NCBI GenBank assembly: GCA_025965815.1
Contig: JAOPWF010000163.1
Span: forward strand, 1 to 30,881
Reading direction: 5' to 3'
DNA from: Mycobacterium sp.
GTDB taxonomy: Bacteria; Actinomycetota; Actinomycetes; Mycobacteriales; Mycobacteriaceae
Length of the DNA: 30,881 nucleotides
Positions 1 to 7,976 of the stretch are shown one piece after another (positions within the stretch are counted from its first letter, which is position 1; each line of letters opens with the position of its first letter). The notes under the pieces were generated by a model. It did not search any database. It saw only the letters and a program-made list of their open reading frames with translations, and was not told where the DNA came from. A program made the translations under genes and the position numbers.

Positions 1-398
1 TTGGAGAGTAGGTCGTCCAGGTTGCTCTTGCCGATGATCGAACGGAGCGACGTCTGGGCCACCTGGCCGATAGCGGACATGTAGTCCTGGACGTCGACGG
101 CAACCCGCACCGGATCGGCCACATTGAAATAGATGACGGCGTCGACACGGACAGTGACGTTGTCGCGGGTGATGCCGTCCTGGGCGGGCACGGGAAGCGT
201 GACGATCTGCATGTTCACCTTTTCGAGGTGGTCGGCGATCGGAATGAGCATGGTGAGTCCCGGTCCACGCACACCCGATTGCACCCGACCGAATCGAAAG
301 ACGACGCCTCGTTCGAATTGCTTGATGACCCGAAGGTTTGTTCCCAGCCAGAGCACACCGAGGCCGAACGTTCCGGCCAGTGCGTAAAAGGTGATCAT
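1..398 (-). CDS. Slipin / SPFH-domain membrane protein (stomatin-prohibitin family), 3' end outside the window
   Basis: The reverse strand reads an open frame of about 132 codons from ATG at 398 to the window edge, so the C-terminus is missing. Residues 1-20 are hydrophobic (a single membrane anchor), followed by the typical slipin opening FERGVVFRFGRV and then GPGLTMLIPIAD, the turn that begins the SPFH/Band-7 fold. Further on come ITRDNVTVRVDAVIYFNV and QTSLRSIIGKSNLDDLL, both close to conserved slipin blocks. GGAGGA lies 4-5 bases upstream and fixes the start. Slipins are membrane-scaffold proteins, often paired with an NfeD protease partner, which would lie to the left of this window. The family call is firm; the cellular role is not known from sequence. 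Confidence 0.9.
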   Translation of the reverse strand, partial: MITFYALAGTFGLGVLWLGTNLRVIKQFERGVVFRFGRVQSGVRGPGLTMLIPIADHLEKVNMQIVTLPVPAQDGITRDNVTVRVDAVIYFNVADPVRVAVDVQDYMSAIGQVAQTSLRSIIGKSNLDDLLS

Positions 399-546
399 GA
401 TGTCCTCCAAATCAGCCCACCTGAGGCGGATTCGCAGGCGGGGCTGCTGCTTCCATACTGCGCCTTATGGCGACATTCCGCCGCTGCTCTCGACAGGAAC
501 CGAAAAGGATTTCCGGCGAGCGCAGCCGCCTGACTGGCGGGACTGC

Positions 547-760
547 TCAGCTCGGCTGGAACTGGATGATGCCGCTTATGTTTCGGCCCTCGCGCAGATC
601 GGTGATCGCCTCGTTGATCTGGCAGCCGATAGCTCCGCGTCACCAGTTCGTCGAGCTTCAGTTCGCCGTTCCGGTACATCGACAGCAGCATCGGCATGTC
701 GGGACATCGTGCAGCGCCATCCGTGGATTCATGCTGGGCAGCATGCGGCAGCACACGTGG
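547..760 (-). pseudogene. C-terminal remnant of a zinc-dependent alcohol dehydrogenase
   Basis: Reading the reverse strand in shifting frames gives the end of a medium-chain zinc alcohol dehydrogenase: SMNPRMALHDVP, then (other frame) MPMLLSMYRNGELKLDELV, TRSYRL, then (third frame) QINEAITDLREGRNISGII and QFQPS before TGA at 547-549. The segment normally reads YRLDQINEA; here two bases appear lost at the LDQ point, and another frame change lies near the NPR-to-MPMLL junction. No catalytic domain is present within the available space. This is decayed or truncated sequence and cannot make an enzyme. The family assignment is from recognition of the conserved C-terminal block. Confidence 0.75.
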
Positions 761-830
761 CTGACGGCGAGGGCCGCGCTGACGGGCAAGTCAGTGCCCA
801 ACATCAACACCCCCGCGCGCCCCCGCGTCG

Positions 831-981
831 ATGTTCTCCGCGCAGACTCCGGAGCCACTGGTCGCGTACTACGCCACCCGATCCCAGGAAGAGATCACTC
901 GAGCTGTCTTTGATCAGATTGCGCTGAAGCTTCCCGTGAGCACGGGTATCGCGGCGCGCGGGAACGGTACCGAGCCACCGA
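831..981. other. Spacer between ADH remnant and lacI-type gene; no supported gene
   Basis: A plus-strand frame reads about 45 plausible residues (QTPEPLVAYYATRSQEEITR and onward) but then runs into the end of the LacI gene on the other strand. I do not recognise it and see no ribosome binding site. It may be further debris like its left neighbour. Confidence 0.3.
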
Positions 982-1989
982 TCACGTCGACGCCGGTCCG
1001 CTGGACCCCCGGATCTGTAAATGCGGTGCGATGAGTTCCAGGTCGGCCGGACGGCCGGGCGAGTCAATTCGACGCAGCAGGGCCTGCGCGGCACGCCGCC
1101 CGACGTCGTAGCTGGCGTTGTCCACCGTGGTCAACGACACGTGCCGGATTCCGGAGATGTGGGTGTTGTCGTAGCCGACCAACGAAAGCTGCTGCGGCAC
1201 CTGCACACCGAGTTCATCCGCGGCCGACAACGCACCCACACAGGAAATGTCGTTGACGGCGAACACCGCAGTCGGCGGGTCGGGTGCCGCGAGAAGCCTT
1301 ACCGCTGAACGGTATCCGCCCTCCTCGGTCATGTCGGTGCGTTCGATGAGCGGTTGCAGGCCCGCCTCGTCTATCACGTCGACAAATGTCTCGCGACGGA
1401 TCCGGGCCACCTCGCCCGAGGTTCCACTCAGGTGCGCGATGCGGCGGTGTCCGAGACCGAGGAGATGCTCGACGGCGAGCCGGGTTCCCACGACGTCGTC
1501 GTTGGCCACCACGTCCACGTTGGGCAGATCGATGTCGCGACTTGCCGCGACAACCGTCGGGACCGTCGCTGCGGCAGCCTCGACAGCATGCGACGGTTCG
1601 ACCGTTCCGACAATCACCAGCCCGTCGACCCGAAACTCCAGGAAGCCCTCGGTCAGGCTCTCCCCCATGGCACGGTCCAGGCGGGCATCCGCCAGGAACA
1701 TCCGCAGACCGTTGCCGTGCAGCACCGAGGCGAGCCCGTCGAGGCAGTCCACAAACCACGGGTTGCGCAGGTCGTTGAGCAGTACCCCGACGGTGTCGCT
1801 CCGGCGGCTGGTGAGATTGCGAGCCGCGGCATTGGGCCGGTAGCCGAGATCGTCGACCGCAGCGAGCACGGCGGCGCGCTTGGCCTCGCTCACATTCGCC
1901 GCACCCCGAAGTACCAGCGACACCAGAGATTTCGAGACACCGGCACGCTCGGCGACCTGCCTGATGGTGGGCGGACGGGGCAGCGACAC
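982..1989 (-). CDS. LacI/GalR-family transcriptional regulator
   Basis: A protein of 335 residues in the usual LacI-family size range. Residues 8-29 form the helix-turn-helix (TIRQVAERAGVSKSLVSLVL), followed by the hinge-helix block YRPNAAARNLTSRRSDTVGVLL and a periplasmic-binding-protein-like sensor domain (DGLVIVGTV, HLLGLGHRRIAHLSG, AVFAVNDISCVGAL, LSLVGYDNTHISG). The frame is open further upstream, but GAGGAGG ends five bases before GTG at 1989, and this start puts the helix-turn-helix at the N-terminus as is normal. It is divergent from the Gfo/Idh/MocA oxidoreductase at 2116, with a LacI-type palindrome between them, so it probably represses that gene and perhaps itself. The inducer is unknown; a sugar or inositol is a guess from the neighbour. 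Confidence 0.93.
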   Translation of the reverse strand: MSLPRPPTIRQVAERAGVSKSLVSLVLRGAANVSEAKRAAVLAAVDDLGYRPNAAARNLTSRRSDTVGVLLNDLRNPWFVDCLDGLASVLHGNGLRMFLADARLDRAMGESLTEGFLEFRVDGLVIVGTVEPSHAVEAAAATVPTVVAASRDIDLPNVDVVANDDVVGTRLAVEHLLGLGHRRIAHLSGTSGEVARIRRETFVDVIDEAGLQPLIERTDMTEEGGYRSAVRLLAAPDPPTAVFAVNDISCVGALSAADELGVQVPQQLSLVGYDNTHISGIRHVSLTTVDNASYDVGRRAAQALLRRIDSPGRPADLELIAPHLQIRGSSGPAST

Positions 1990-2069
1990 GATCACCTCCT
2001 CATCGGGCCGCGCTGATGGACAATCCCAGCACCTCTTGACACCGGGCGGAAGCGTGCCGCACAGTGAAC

Positions 2070-2075
2070 TATAAT
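2070..2075 (+). promoter_or_regulatory. -10 element TATAAT of the iolG-like gene
   Basis: A perfect TATAAT lies 40 bases before the ATG of the oxidoreductase. There is no good -35 at 17 bases; a TTGACA at 2036-2041 is 28 bases away, too far for standard spacing. The last T is also the first base of the operator palindrome, so a bound repressor would cover the transcription start. Confidence 0.6.
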
Positions 2076-2088
2076 TGGACCGTTCCAA
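2075..2088. promoter_or_regulatory. LacI-family operator palindrome
   Basis: TTGGACCGTTCCAA is a 14-bp inverted repeat (TTGGA, four bases, TCCAA) with a central CpG, the layout typical of LacI/GalR operators. It directly follows the -10 element and lies between the regulator and its divergent neighbour. A further partial half-site TGTCCAA lies at 2091-2097. Confidence 0.72.
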
Positions 2089-2115
2089 GTTGTCCAAGGT
2101 ATTGGGAGGCTCACC

Positions 2116-3135
2116 ATGAAGTTCGGTTTGATCGGCACGGGTCGCATCGGTCGGTTCCATGCCGAGACGTTGCTTGACCTAGAACAGGTCGACGGGCTCG
2201 TGGTCGCGGACGTCGATCCCGCCCGGGCTCAGGACCTGGCCGCCACGTCACCGCGGATCACTGCCGCCGACAGCGTCGACGAACTCCTCGGCGCCGGCAT
2301 CGACGGCGTCGTCATCACCGCGGCAACCAGCGCGCATGCCGATCTCATCCACCGCGCACTCGATGCGCAGGTGGCCGTGTTCTGCGAGAAGCCGGTTGCC
2401 CTTGACGTTTCGGGGACGTTGTCCGTGGTCGAGCACGCGGCCACGACGCCCGTGCCGGTCCAGATCGGTTTCCAGCGACGCTTCGACGCCGGCTACCGCG
2501 CGGCCAAGCACGCGCTCGAGTCCGGCGAACTCGGCTGGCTGCACAGCCTGCGTGCCGTGACCGCGGATCAGACGCCGCCGCCCGCGGAGTACATCCCGAC
2601 ATCCGGTGGGCTGTTCCGCGACTGCAGCATTCACGACTTCGACATCCTGCTGTGGCTGACCGGACGGCGCGTCGTCGAGGTGCACGCCTGGGGTTCGAAC
2701 AAGGGCGCCGACTTCTTCCGCGCCGGCGGCGACGTCGACACCGTGGCCGCCGTGCTGCGCTTCGACGACGACACCCTGGCGACCGTGTCGGCGACGCGGT
2801 ACAACGGTGCAGGCCACGACGTTCGGCTCGAGGTGTGCGGATCCAAGGGGGCCCGCTTCGTCGGGCTTGACGACCGCGCCCCGATGCCTACCGCCGAGGC
2901 GGCGCTGTCCTGGCACCAGGACCGTCCGTACGCGACCTTCATGGAACGCTTCCACAACGCCTACATCGCCGAACTGACAACGTTCGTCAACGTCGCCACC
3001 GGCCGCGTGCCGAGCCCGTGCACGGCGGCAGACGCATTGCAGGCGCTCTACGTCGCGGAGGCGTGCGACCGCTCACGGCGCGAGGGCGTACCGGTCCGGG
3101 TTGAGCAGGCCGACACGGTGACCAGCCCGGTCTAG
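2116..3135 (+). CDS. iolG: Gfo/Idh/MocA-family oxidoreductase, inositol 2-dehydrogenase type
   Basis: A 339-residue NAD(P)-dependent sugar or polyol dehydrogenase. The Rossmann motif GTGRIG is at residues 7-12, and the family signature EKP is at 91-93 with the catalytic Lys at 92. FRDCSIHDFD gives Asp169 and His173, matching the Asp-x3-His catalytic pair of Bacillus subtilis inositol dehydrogenase. The C-terminal sheet domain contains GGDVDTVAAVLRF and the usual substrate-side region. GGGAGG lies about six bases before ATG. The enzyme would oxidise myo-inositol or a related cyclitol or sugar to its keto form. No other iol gene is adjacent; only the divergent LacI regulator accompanies it. The family is certain; inositol as substrate is inferred. 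Confidence 0.88.
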   Translation: MKFGLIGTGRIGRFHAETLLDLEQVDGLVVADVDPARAQDLAATSPRITAADSVDELLGAGIDGVVITAATSAHADLIHRALDAQVAVFCEKPVALDVSGTLSVVEHAATTPVPVQIGFQRRFDAGYRAAKHALESGELGWLHSLRAVTADQTPPPAEYIPTSGGLFRDCSIHDFDILLWLTGRRVVEVHAWGSNKGADFFRAGGDVDTVAAVLRFDDDTLATVSATRYNGAGHDVRLEVCGSKGARFVGLDDRAPMPTAEAALSWHQDRPYATFMERFHNAYIAELTTFVNVATGRVPSPCTAADALQALYVAEACDRSRREGVPVRVEQADTVTSPV

Positions 3136-3321
3136 ACGGTCAAATCTGCTGCTGCAGAACGAAGTTCGTCGAAAGACGCATCGTGTGGGTGACCGATTAG
3201 CCGAACTCTTGCGCTGCTCGAAGCGGCTACGCTTCTCGGACCGCGGCGAAACCTCCGGGTGCCCGCCTGCGTCAATCTCCCCCCGCCGTCACAGCCTCTC
3301 GCGTCGCCGCCGTCGCCGCCG

Positions 3322-3482
3322 CCGTCATCGCCCAGGTGAACGCGCGGCACACCGCTTCGGCCTGACCAACGATGAGATCAAAGGAGCTGCCGCTGCAGAC
3401 GCGATCTACTGCGGAGTGCCGGACGCGAAACCCCGCGTTCCGGATCGGAGCCGATGTGCCGTCCGAGTTCGAAGTGGACTGA
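3322..3482 (+). pseudogene. C-terminal remnant of a carboxymuconolactone decarboxylase-family protein
   Basis: The plus strand reads RAAHRFGLTNDEIKGAAAA then DAIYCGVPDAK, the conserved C-terminal part of carboxymuconolactone decarboxylases (GLT-x-x-EIK and the A-x-YCGVP turn). One base further on, the neighbouring frame continues the family pattern AFRIGADVPSE and ends in TGA at 3480-3482. So a frameshift sits close to 3430. The N-terminal half of the family, including its own conserved region, is not found upstream; the preceding 180 bases hold only GC-rich sequence with no recognisable gene. A degraded fragment. Confidence 0.7.
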
Positions 3483-3501
3483 CGTCCGCTACTGGCCAAC
3501 C

Positions 3502-3969
3502 TCACCAGGCGAGCAGCGTCGGACCTGACTGGGCCGAGGTTGCCGTCCGCGGTACCTGTAGCCCCCAGGCTCCGACCTGCGCCATGATCGCGGGCACATC
3601 GGAATACATCCAGCCGCGCCTTGCCTTGCCGTCGTCGAAGTCCCAAGCGCTGATGCCCGCGAACTCGAGACGCCGTCGCGTGGGGCGGTAGCCGAAAGAC
3701 TCGGCGCTGTGCGTTCCGCTGATCCGCCACCTGCACACGACACGGTCGTCGGTGGCGAACTCGTCATCGTGGACGACACGGAGGTCCGGGAGCCCCGTGT
3801 AGGCGGCCTGCATCATGGCGCGGTAGGCCGCGATTCCGACCACCGTCTCGGTCCCGGGCTGGTACACCACGACGTCGTCATGCATGTAGTCCTCAAGGCG
3901 GGACAGGTCGTGATGATCCTCGTCCCGGGTCCAACGCGCGAGGACTGCGCGGTTTTCTGCTGCGCCCAT
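3502..3969 (-). CDS. SnoaL-like / NTF2-fold protein
   Basis: A 155-residue protein of the SnoaL-like polyketide cyclase / ester cyclase group. It has the usual layout: N-terminal helix with NRAVLARWTRDEDHHDLSRLEDYMHDDV, then YRAMMQAAYTGLPDLRVVHDD, and the strand pair VVCRWRISGTHSAESFGYRPTRR with FAGISAWDF. The frame continues upstream to 4053, but GAGGGGG lies just before ATG at 3969 and the NTF2 fold starts there. The gene is divergent from the broken luciferase-like gene at 4131. Members of this fold act as cyclases, isomerases or simple binding proteins, so the substrate cannot be named. Confidence 0.82.
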   Translation of the reverse strand: MGAAENRAVLARWTRDEDHHDLSRLEDYMHDDVVVYQPGTETVVGIAAYRAMMQAAYTGLPDLRVVHDDEFATDDRVVCRWRISGTHSAESFGYRPTRRRLEFAGISAWDFDDGKARRGWMYSDVPAIMAQVGAWGLQVPRTATSAQSGPTLLAW

Positions 3970-4092
3970 GAACGCCCCCTCTGAACGATTCCGCCTCATG
4001 GCCGGCTGTCCCGAGTGTTCCTGAGCCGGGGCCTCTGGCATCGAGTAGTCCACTACTCCAATTCGATGACGGCGCAGGCCCGCGGCGTCGTC

Positions 4093-4123
4093 TTGACTTC
4101 AATCACAGTTCAGGTCCTAGGTT
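4093..4123 (+). promoter_or_regulatory. Possible promoter for a leaderless luciferase-like gene
   Basis: TTGACT (4093-4098) and TAGGTT (4118-4123) are separated by 19 bases. Transcription starting about seven bases after the -10 would begin at the GTG at 4131, giving a leaderless mRNA as is common in mycobacteria. No Shine-Dalgarno is visible before 4131. Spacing is slightly long, so this is tentative. Confidence 0.35.
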
Positions 4124-4130
4124 GACGTTC

Positions 4131-4960
4131 GTGACCACCATGGACCTGGGACCGTTCGGGTTCGCCATCGACAGGGCGCCGGACGACGCCCACCTGACCG
4201 CCGCCACCGAGATCGAAAAGCTGGGATTCACCACATTGTGGATGGCGGGCGGTCAACTGGACACCCTCGAGCGGCTTGCCGATCTCGCGCAGGTGACCGA
4301 GCGGGCGGTGGTCGCGCCGTCGATCATTCCTCCGGACGTGTACGCCGCCGCCGCCGTGCTCGATCTATACACGCGCCTGGAGGCCACTCACCCCGGTCGG
4401 CTGCTCGTGGGCCTGGGCGCACCACAGCGGCCGCGCGCACTCGACGCGCTCGGCACGTATCTGGACGTGCTCGACACCGCCGAGCACCCGATCCCCGCGA
4501 ACGACGAATCCTTGCCGCGATCGGCCCACGCAAACTCGACCTCGCCCGCGAGCGATTCGCGGGTGCCGTCCCGCTGCTGGTGACGCCGGGGTACACGGCC
4601 GACGCCCGCGCACGCCTGGGACCCGATCGCGTCCTCGCGATCGCACAGTTCGCGGTATTGGATGAGAACCCTGTCACGGCCCGGCAGACGGCGCGCGAAC
4701 CGCTGCGGTTCTTATTGACTCTGCGGGGCTACGCCGACTCGGCCCGGCGCCTCGGTTTCACCGAAGCCGACATCAGCACCCTGAGCGACCACCTCGTCGA
4801 TGCGCTCGTCGCGTGGGGCGGCCCGGCCGACGTCGCCGCGACGGCACACCAGCATCGCGCCGCCGGCGCCGACCATGTTCAACTGGGCGTCCTGCACAGC
4901 GGGGATCAACCCGCAGCGGCCGACGCGGCCCGTCAACTTGCTCCGTACCTTTGGCGGTAG
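4131..4960 (+). pseudogene. Luciferase-like monooxygenase (F420- or FMN-dependent LLM family), interrupted by one frameshift
   Basis: The first frame gives MDLGPFGFAIDRAPDDAHLT, EIEKLGFTTLWMAGGQLDTL, HPGRLLVGLGAPQ and YLDVLDTAEHPIPA, the first half of a mycobacterial LLM-class oxidoreductase (TIM barrel). From about 4500 the sense continues one frame over: RRILAAIGPRKLDLARERF, VPLLVTPGYTADARARLGP, LGFTEADISTLSDHLVDALV and AAGADHVQLGVL, ending in TAG at 4958-4960. Adding one G after GCG at about 4500 would restore PAERRILAA and a protein of roughly 276 residues, normal for the family. So a single-base deletion, recent or a sequencing error, is the only defect seen. GTG 4131 or ATG 4140 are the candidate starts. 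Such enzymes are flavin or F420 oxidoreductases; the substrate is unknown. Confidence 0.82.
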
Positions 4961-4969
4961 CGCCGGCGT

Positions 4970-5764
4970 CTATTCCGGGAAGTACCGAACGCGCCTGACA
5001 AGGCCTGCGGCGGAATCAATTTCGATGAACAGGACGGCCCGCGCGTGGTCCGACTCTGCCGACACCACCACGGTGTGACCCGACGTGATCACCCGGGTTG
5101 TGCCTGCACCGTGCAACCGATCCCCGAGTTCGTCGACGGTCAGCGCCGAGTCGTCACCCAGGGTGATCACCGCGTCCGGGCTGAGCCCACCACGGGCCGC
5201 GTCGTCTCTGCCGCTGGCCAGGGCGGTGATGAACCGAGTCGCCGCCGCCGTCCCACGCTTGCCGGTGCGCCGCAACCCAGCCGCGAATCCAAGTGCGCCG
5301 CCTACCCGTTGGTGGCGCAGCAGGCCCCGGGAAAGAGCGATCCCCGCAGGTACCGAGCCGGCGCCCTGCCGCAGGAACTGGGCCACCATTGCCGGCAACT
5401 CCCAGTGTGCGCGCAGCGCCGCGATCCGCAGCCCTCCCTCGGTCGAGATGACGTCGTAGCGCAGCACCGTGGGAACGAAAATGGTTACCGACCGCGACAT
5501 GCTGACCTCGAGGTCCAGATCACGAATCACCGTTGACGAGTCGACGATGTCGAGATCGCGGTGGAACATGATCTGCCGTGGGCCGATGAAGGTGTCGTAG
5601 AAACGACCGATCTGCTCATGCCCGACATGTGGTCGCGAGCCGACGGGATCCTCGACACGACCGTCGCGCGTGAACAACCCGACCCAACCGACACGGTCGT
5701 GGCGCGCCGCGGCGTCGGGCGATCGTTCGACCACGGCGAGCAGGTCAGCATCCGTCGGTGTCAT
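4970..5764 (-). CDS. SnoaL-like / ketosteroid-isomerase-like (NTF2-fold) protein
   Basis: From ATG at 5764 the protein has 264 residues and opens MTPTDADLLAVVERSPDAA. The first half (GLFTRDGRVEDPVGSRPHVG, IGRFYDTFIGP, IMFHRDLDIVDSSTVIRDLD) is a typical NTF2/SnoaL-like domain. A hydrophobic bridging segment follows, and the C-terminal part (ASGRDDAARGGLSPDAVITL, TVDELGDRLHGAG, ARAVLFIEID) resembles a second, divergent copy of the same fold. In-frame starts exist upstream at 5800 (MNFTTSG) and 5821, none with a good Shine-Dalgarno. It is convergent with the broken LLM gene, with nine bases between their stops. Probably a binding or isomerase protein; substrate unknown. Confidence 0.78.
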   Translation of the reverse strand: MTPTDADLLAVVERSPDAAARHDRVGWVGLFTRDGRVEDPVGSRPHVGHEQIGRFYDTFIGPRQIMFHRDLDIVDSSTVIRDLDLEVSMSRSVTIFVPTVLRYDVISTEGGLRIAALRAHWELPAMVAQFLRQGAGSVPAGIALSRGLLRHQRVGGALGFAAGLRRTGKRGTAAATRFITALASGRDDAARGGLSPDAVITLGDDSALTVDELGDRLHGAGTTRVITSGHTVVVSAESDHARAVLFIEIDSAAGLVRRVRYFPE

Positions 5765-5965
5765 CGACGCCACCGTAGTGCCCGAAGTCGTGAAGTTCAT
5801 GACGGCTGGGCCGCAAAACACGCTGCCCGCCTCCCTTCGCCGACGCTAGAGTCAGGAACGCGTCGGTGACCGAGACAGGCTCCTCGTACACGGGCGCATT
5901 ACCCAACCTGCTTGTAGAAGCGGCCGGACGTCCTGAATGTCCTGCGGAACAGGAACTTTCAAACG

Positions 5966-6379
5966 ATGGACGTGGAATCGTTCTTTGAGCGGGCGACCCA
6001 GGCGTTCGAGGTGTTGGGTGTCTCCTCCATGGTGGTGGGGTTTCTCTTCGCGTTCGCGCTTGCCGCAGTGACGTGGCGGCGCTCCGGTGACGGCGGGCAA
6101 GCATTCAAGACCTTGCGAGATGCACTGGGTGGCGCGATTCTGCTGGGCCTGGAGTTACTGGTCGCCGCCGATATCGTCAAAACCGTCACCTCTACGCCTT
6201 CCCTACCGGACGCGGCGATTCTCGGGCTGATCGTGCTCATTCGGACGGTGCTCAGTATTTCCATCGAGATCGAAGTCGACGGTGTTGCGCCGTGGAAACG
6301 GGCGCTGACGTCCGGTCCGCAGGTACTGGCCCGGACCGCGCGCCGATCAACCGGGCCCGCACCTGCTGAGAACCAGTAG
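5966..6379 (+). CDS. DUF1622 family membrane protein
   Basis: A 137-residue integral membrane protein. Three hydrophobic segments are visible: SSMVVGFLFAFALAAVTW (about residues 20-37), LGGAILLGLELLVAADIV (about 53-70), and AAILGLIVLIRTVLSISI (about 83-100). The block LGLELLVAADIVKTV followed by GLIVLIRTVLSISIEIE(V) is characteristic of DUF1622. AGGAAC upstream is a weak ribosome site. The following gene, sthA, is on the same strand about 90 bases away and may be independent. Function of the family is unknown. Confidence 0.87.
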   Translation: MDVESFFERATQAFEVLGVSSMVVGFLFAFALAAVTWRRSGDGGQAFKTLRDALGGAILLGLELLVAADIVKTVTSTPSLPDAAILGLIVLIRTVLSISIEIEVDGVAPWKRALTSGPQVLARTARRSTGPAPAENQ

Positions 6380-6472
6380 AAAGCCGGCCCGGAAGCCCTC
6401 TCACCTCCGAGATTGCGGCTATCTGCCAGGTTCTTCCATGAGATTCCGCCGATCGGGGTACATGTCTATTCC

Positions 6473-7906
6473 ATGGCTTCAATGATCGAGTACGACCTCG
6501 TCGTCATCGGTTCAGGTCCGGGCGGCCAGAAGGCTGCGGTCGCGGCGGCGAAGTTGGGCAAGACGGTGGCAATGATCGAGCGCGGTCAGATGCTCGGCGG
6601 GGTCTGCGTGAATACCGGGACCATTCCCTCGAAGACACTTCGCGAAGCGGTGGTGTATCTGACCGGCATGAGCCAGCGGGAGCTGTACGGCGCGAGTTAC
6701 CGCGTCAAGGAGAACATCACCACCGCTGATCTACACGCCCGCACCGAGCACGTCATCACCCGGGAAATCGACGTCATCCGTTCGCAATTGATGCGCAACA
6801 ACGTCGAAATGTATGCCGGACACGGCCGTTTCGTCGATGAGCACACGGTAGTGGTCGAGAACGACAACAGTGCCGAGCACATCACCGTGAGCGGCCACCA
6901 GATCGTGATCGCCACCGGAACCAGGCCGGCGCGACCCGACGGTGTCGCCTTCGACGAGGAACGGGTCCTCGACTCCGACGGAATCATCCACCTGCAGACC
7001 ATCCCGTCATCCATGGTGGTGGTCGGCGCGGGCGTCGTCGGCATCGAATACGCGTCGATATTCGCAGCGTTGGGCACCAAGGTGACCGTGGTCGAAAAGC
7101 GGGACTCGATGCTGGAGTTCTGTGACCCCGAGATCGTCGAGGCACTGCGATTCCACCTCCGCGATTCTGCGGCGACGTTCCGGTTCGGCGAAGAGGTCAC
7201 CGGCGTCGAAGTCGGACCATCGGGCACCATCACCACGCTCGCCAGCGGCAAGCAGATCCCCGCCGATATGGTGATGTACTCGGCCGGACGCCAAGGCCAG
7301 ACCGAATACCTCGGCCTGGACAACGCCGGTCTCGAAGCCGACGACCGCGGCCGCATCTTCGTCGATGAGCAGTTCCGAACCAAGGTGGAGCACATCTTCG
7401 CCGTGGGCGACGTCATCGGGTTCCCCGCGCTGGCCGCCACCTCGATGGACCAGGGCCGGCTGGCCGCCTACCACGCGTTCAACGAACCGGCGCACGACAT
7501 GACCAAGTTGCAGCCGATCGGCATCTACACGATCCCCGAGGTCTCCTACGTCGGCGCGACCGAGGTCGAGCTGACCAAGGAATCCATCCCGTACGAGTTC
7601 GGGGTATCCCGCTACCGAGAATTGGCCCGTGGCCAGATCGCCGGCGACTCCTACGGCATGCTCAAACTGCTCGTCTCCACCGAGGACCGCAAGCTGCTCG
7701 GCGTGCACATCTTCGGCACCAATGCCACCGAACTCGTCCACATCGGCCAGGCCGTGATGGGCTGCGGCGGCACCGTCGAATACCTCGTCGACGCAGTGTT
7801 CAACTACCCCACGTTCTCCGAGGCCTACAAGGTCGCAGCCCTCGACGTGATGAACAAGATCCGGGCGGTCAGCGACTTTCGCCAATGCGGCCGTAGCACG
7901 TTTTAG
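6473..7906 (+). CDS. sthA: Soluble pyridine nucleotide transhydrogenase (Si-specific NAD(P)+ transhydrogenase)
   Basis: A 477-residue FAD flavoprotein of the disulfide-reductase fold. FAD-binding GSGPGG is at residues 13-18. The redox motif reads [13 protein letters not shown]: Cys45 is kept, but the second cysteine is Thr50, the replacement seen in transhydrogenases and not in lipoamide dehydrogenase or glutathione reductase. A second dinucleotide motif is [19 protein letters not shown], and the C-terminal interface reads [16 protein letters not shown] as in E. coli SthA, where the His-Pro-Thr of the reductases is absent. The enzyme passes hydride between NADPH and NAD+ in the cytosol. ATG 6473 is chosen; ATG 6482 is equally possible and a longer frame starts at 6413. 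A GGGGTA sequence lies 14 bases before 6473. Confidence 0.93.
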   Translation: MASMIEYDLVVIGSGPGGQKAAVAAAKLGKTVAMIERGQMLGGVCVNTGTIPSKTLREAVVYLTGMSQRELYGASYRVKENITTADLHARTEHVITREIDVIRSQLMRNNVEMYAGHGRFVDEHTVVVENDNSAEHITVSGHQIVIATGTRPARPDGVAFDEERVLDSDGIIHLQTIPSSMVVVGAGVVGIEYASIFAALGTKVTVVEKRDSMLEFCDPEIVEALRFHLRDSAATFRFGEEVTGVEVGPSGTITTLASGKQIPADMVMYSAGRQGQTEYLGLDNAGLEADDRGRIFVDEQFRTKVEHIFAVGDVIGFPALAATSMDQGRLAAYHAFNEPAHDMTKLQPIGIYTIPEVSYVGATEVELTKESIPYEFGVSRYRELARGQIAGDSYGMLKLLVSTEDRKLLGVHIFGTNATELVHIGQAVMGCGGTVEYLVDAVFNYPTFSEAYKVAALDVMNKIRAVSDFRQCGRSTF

Positions 7907-7976
7907 CGGCCACAGCCCAGGGCATCCACATGCGATGACAATGGAGGCGGAGCGAAAGCAGGGGGTCGGTACGGCC

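Noticed and set aside
391..927. Plus-strand frame of 178 codons
   Set aside because: Antisense to the slipin start region and the ADH remnant; Arg/Pro-rich translation without a domain.
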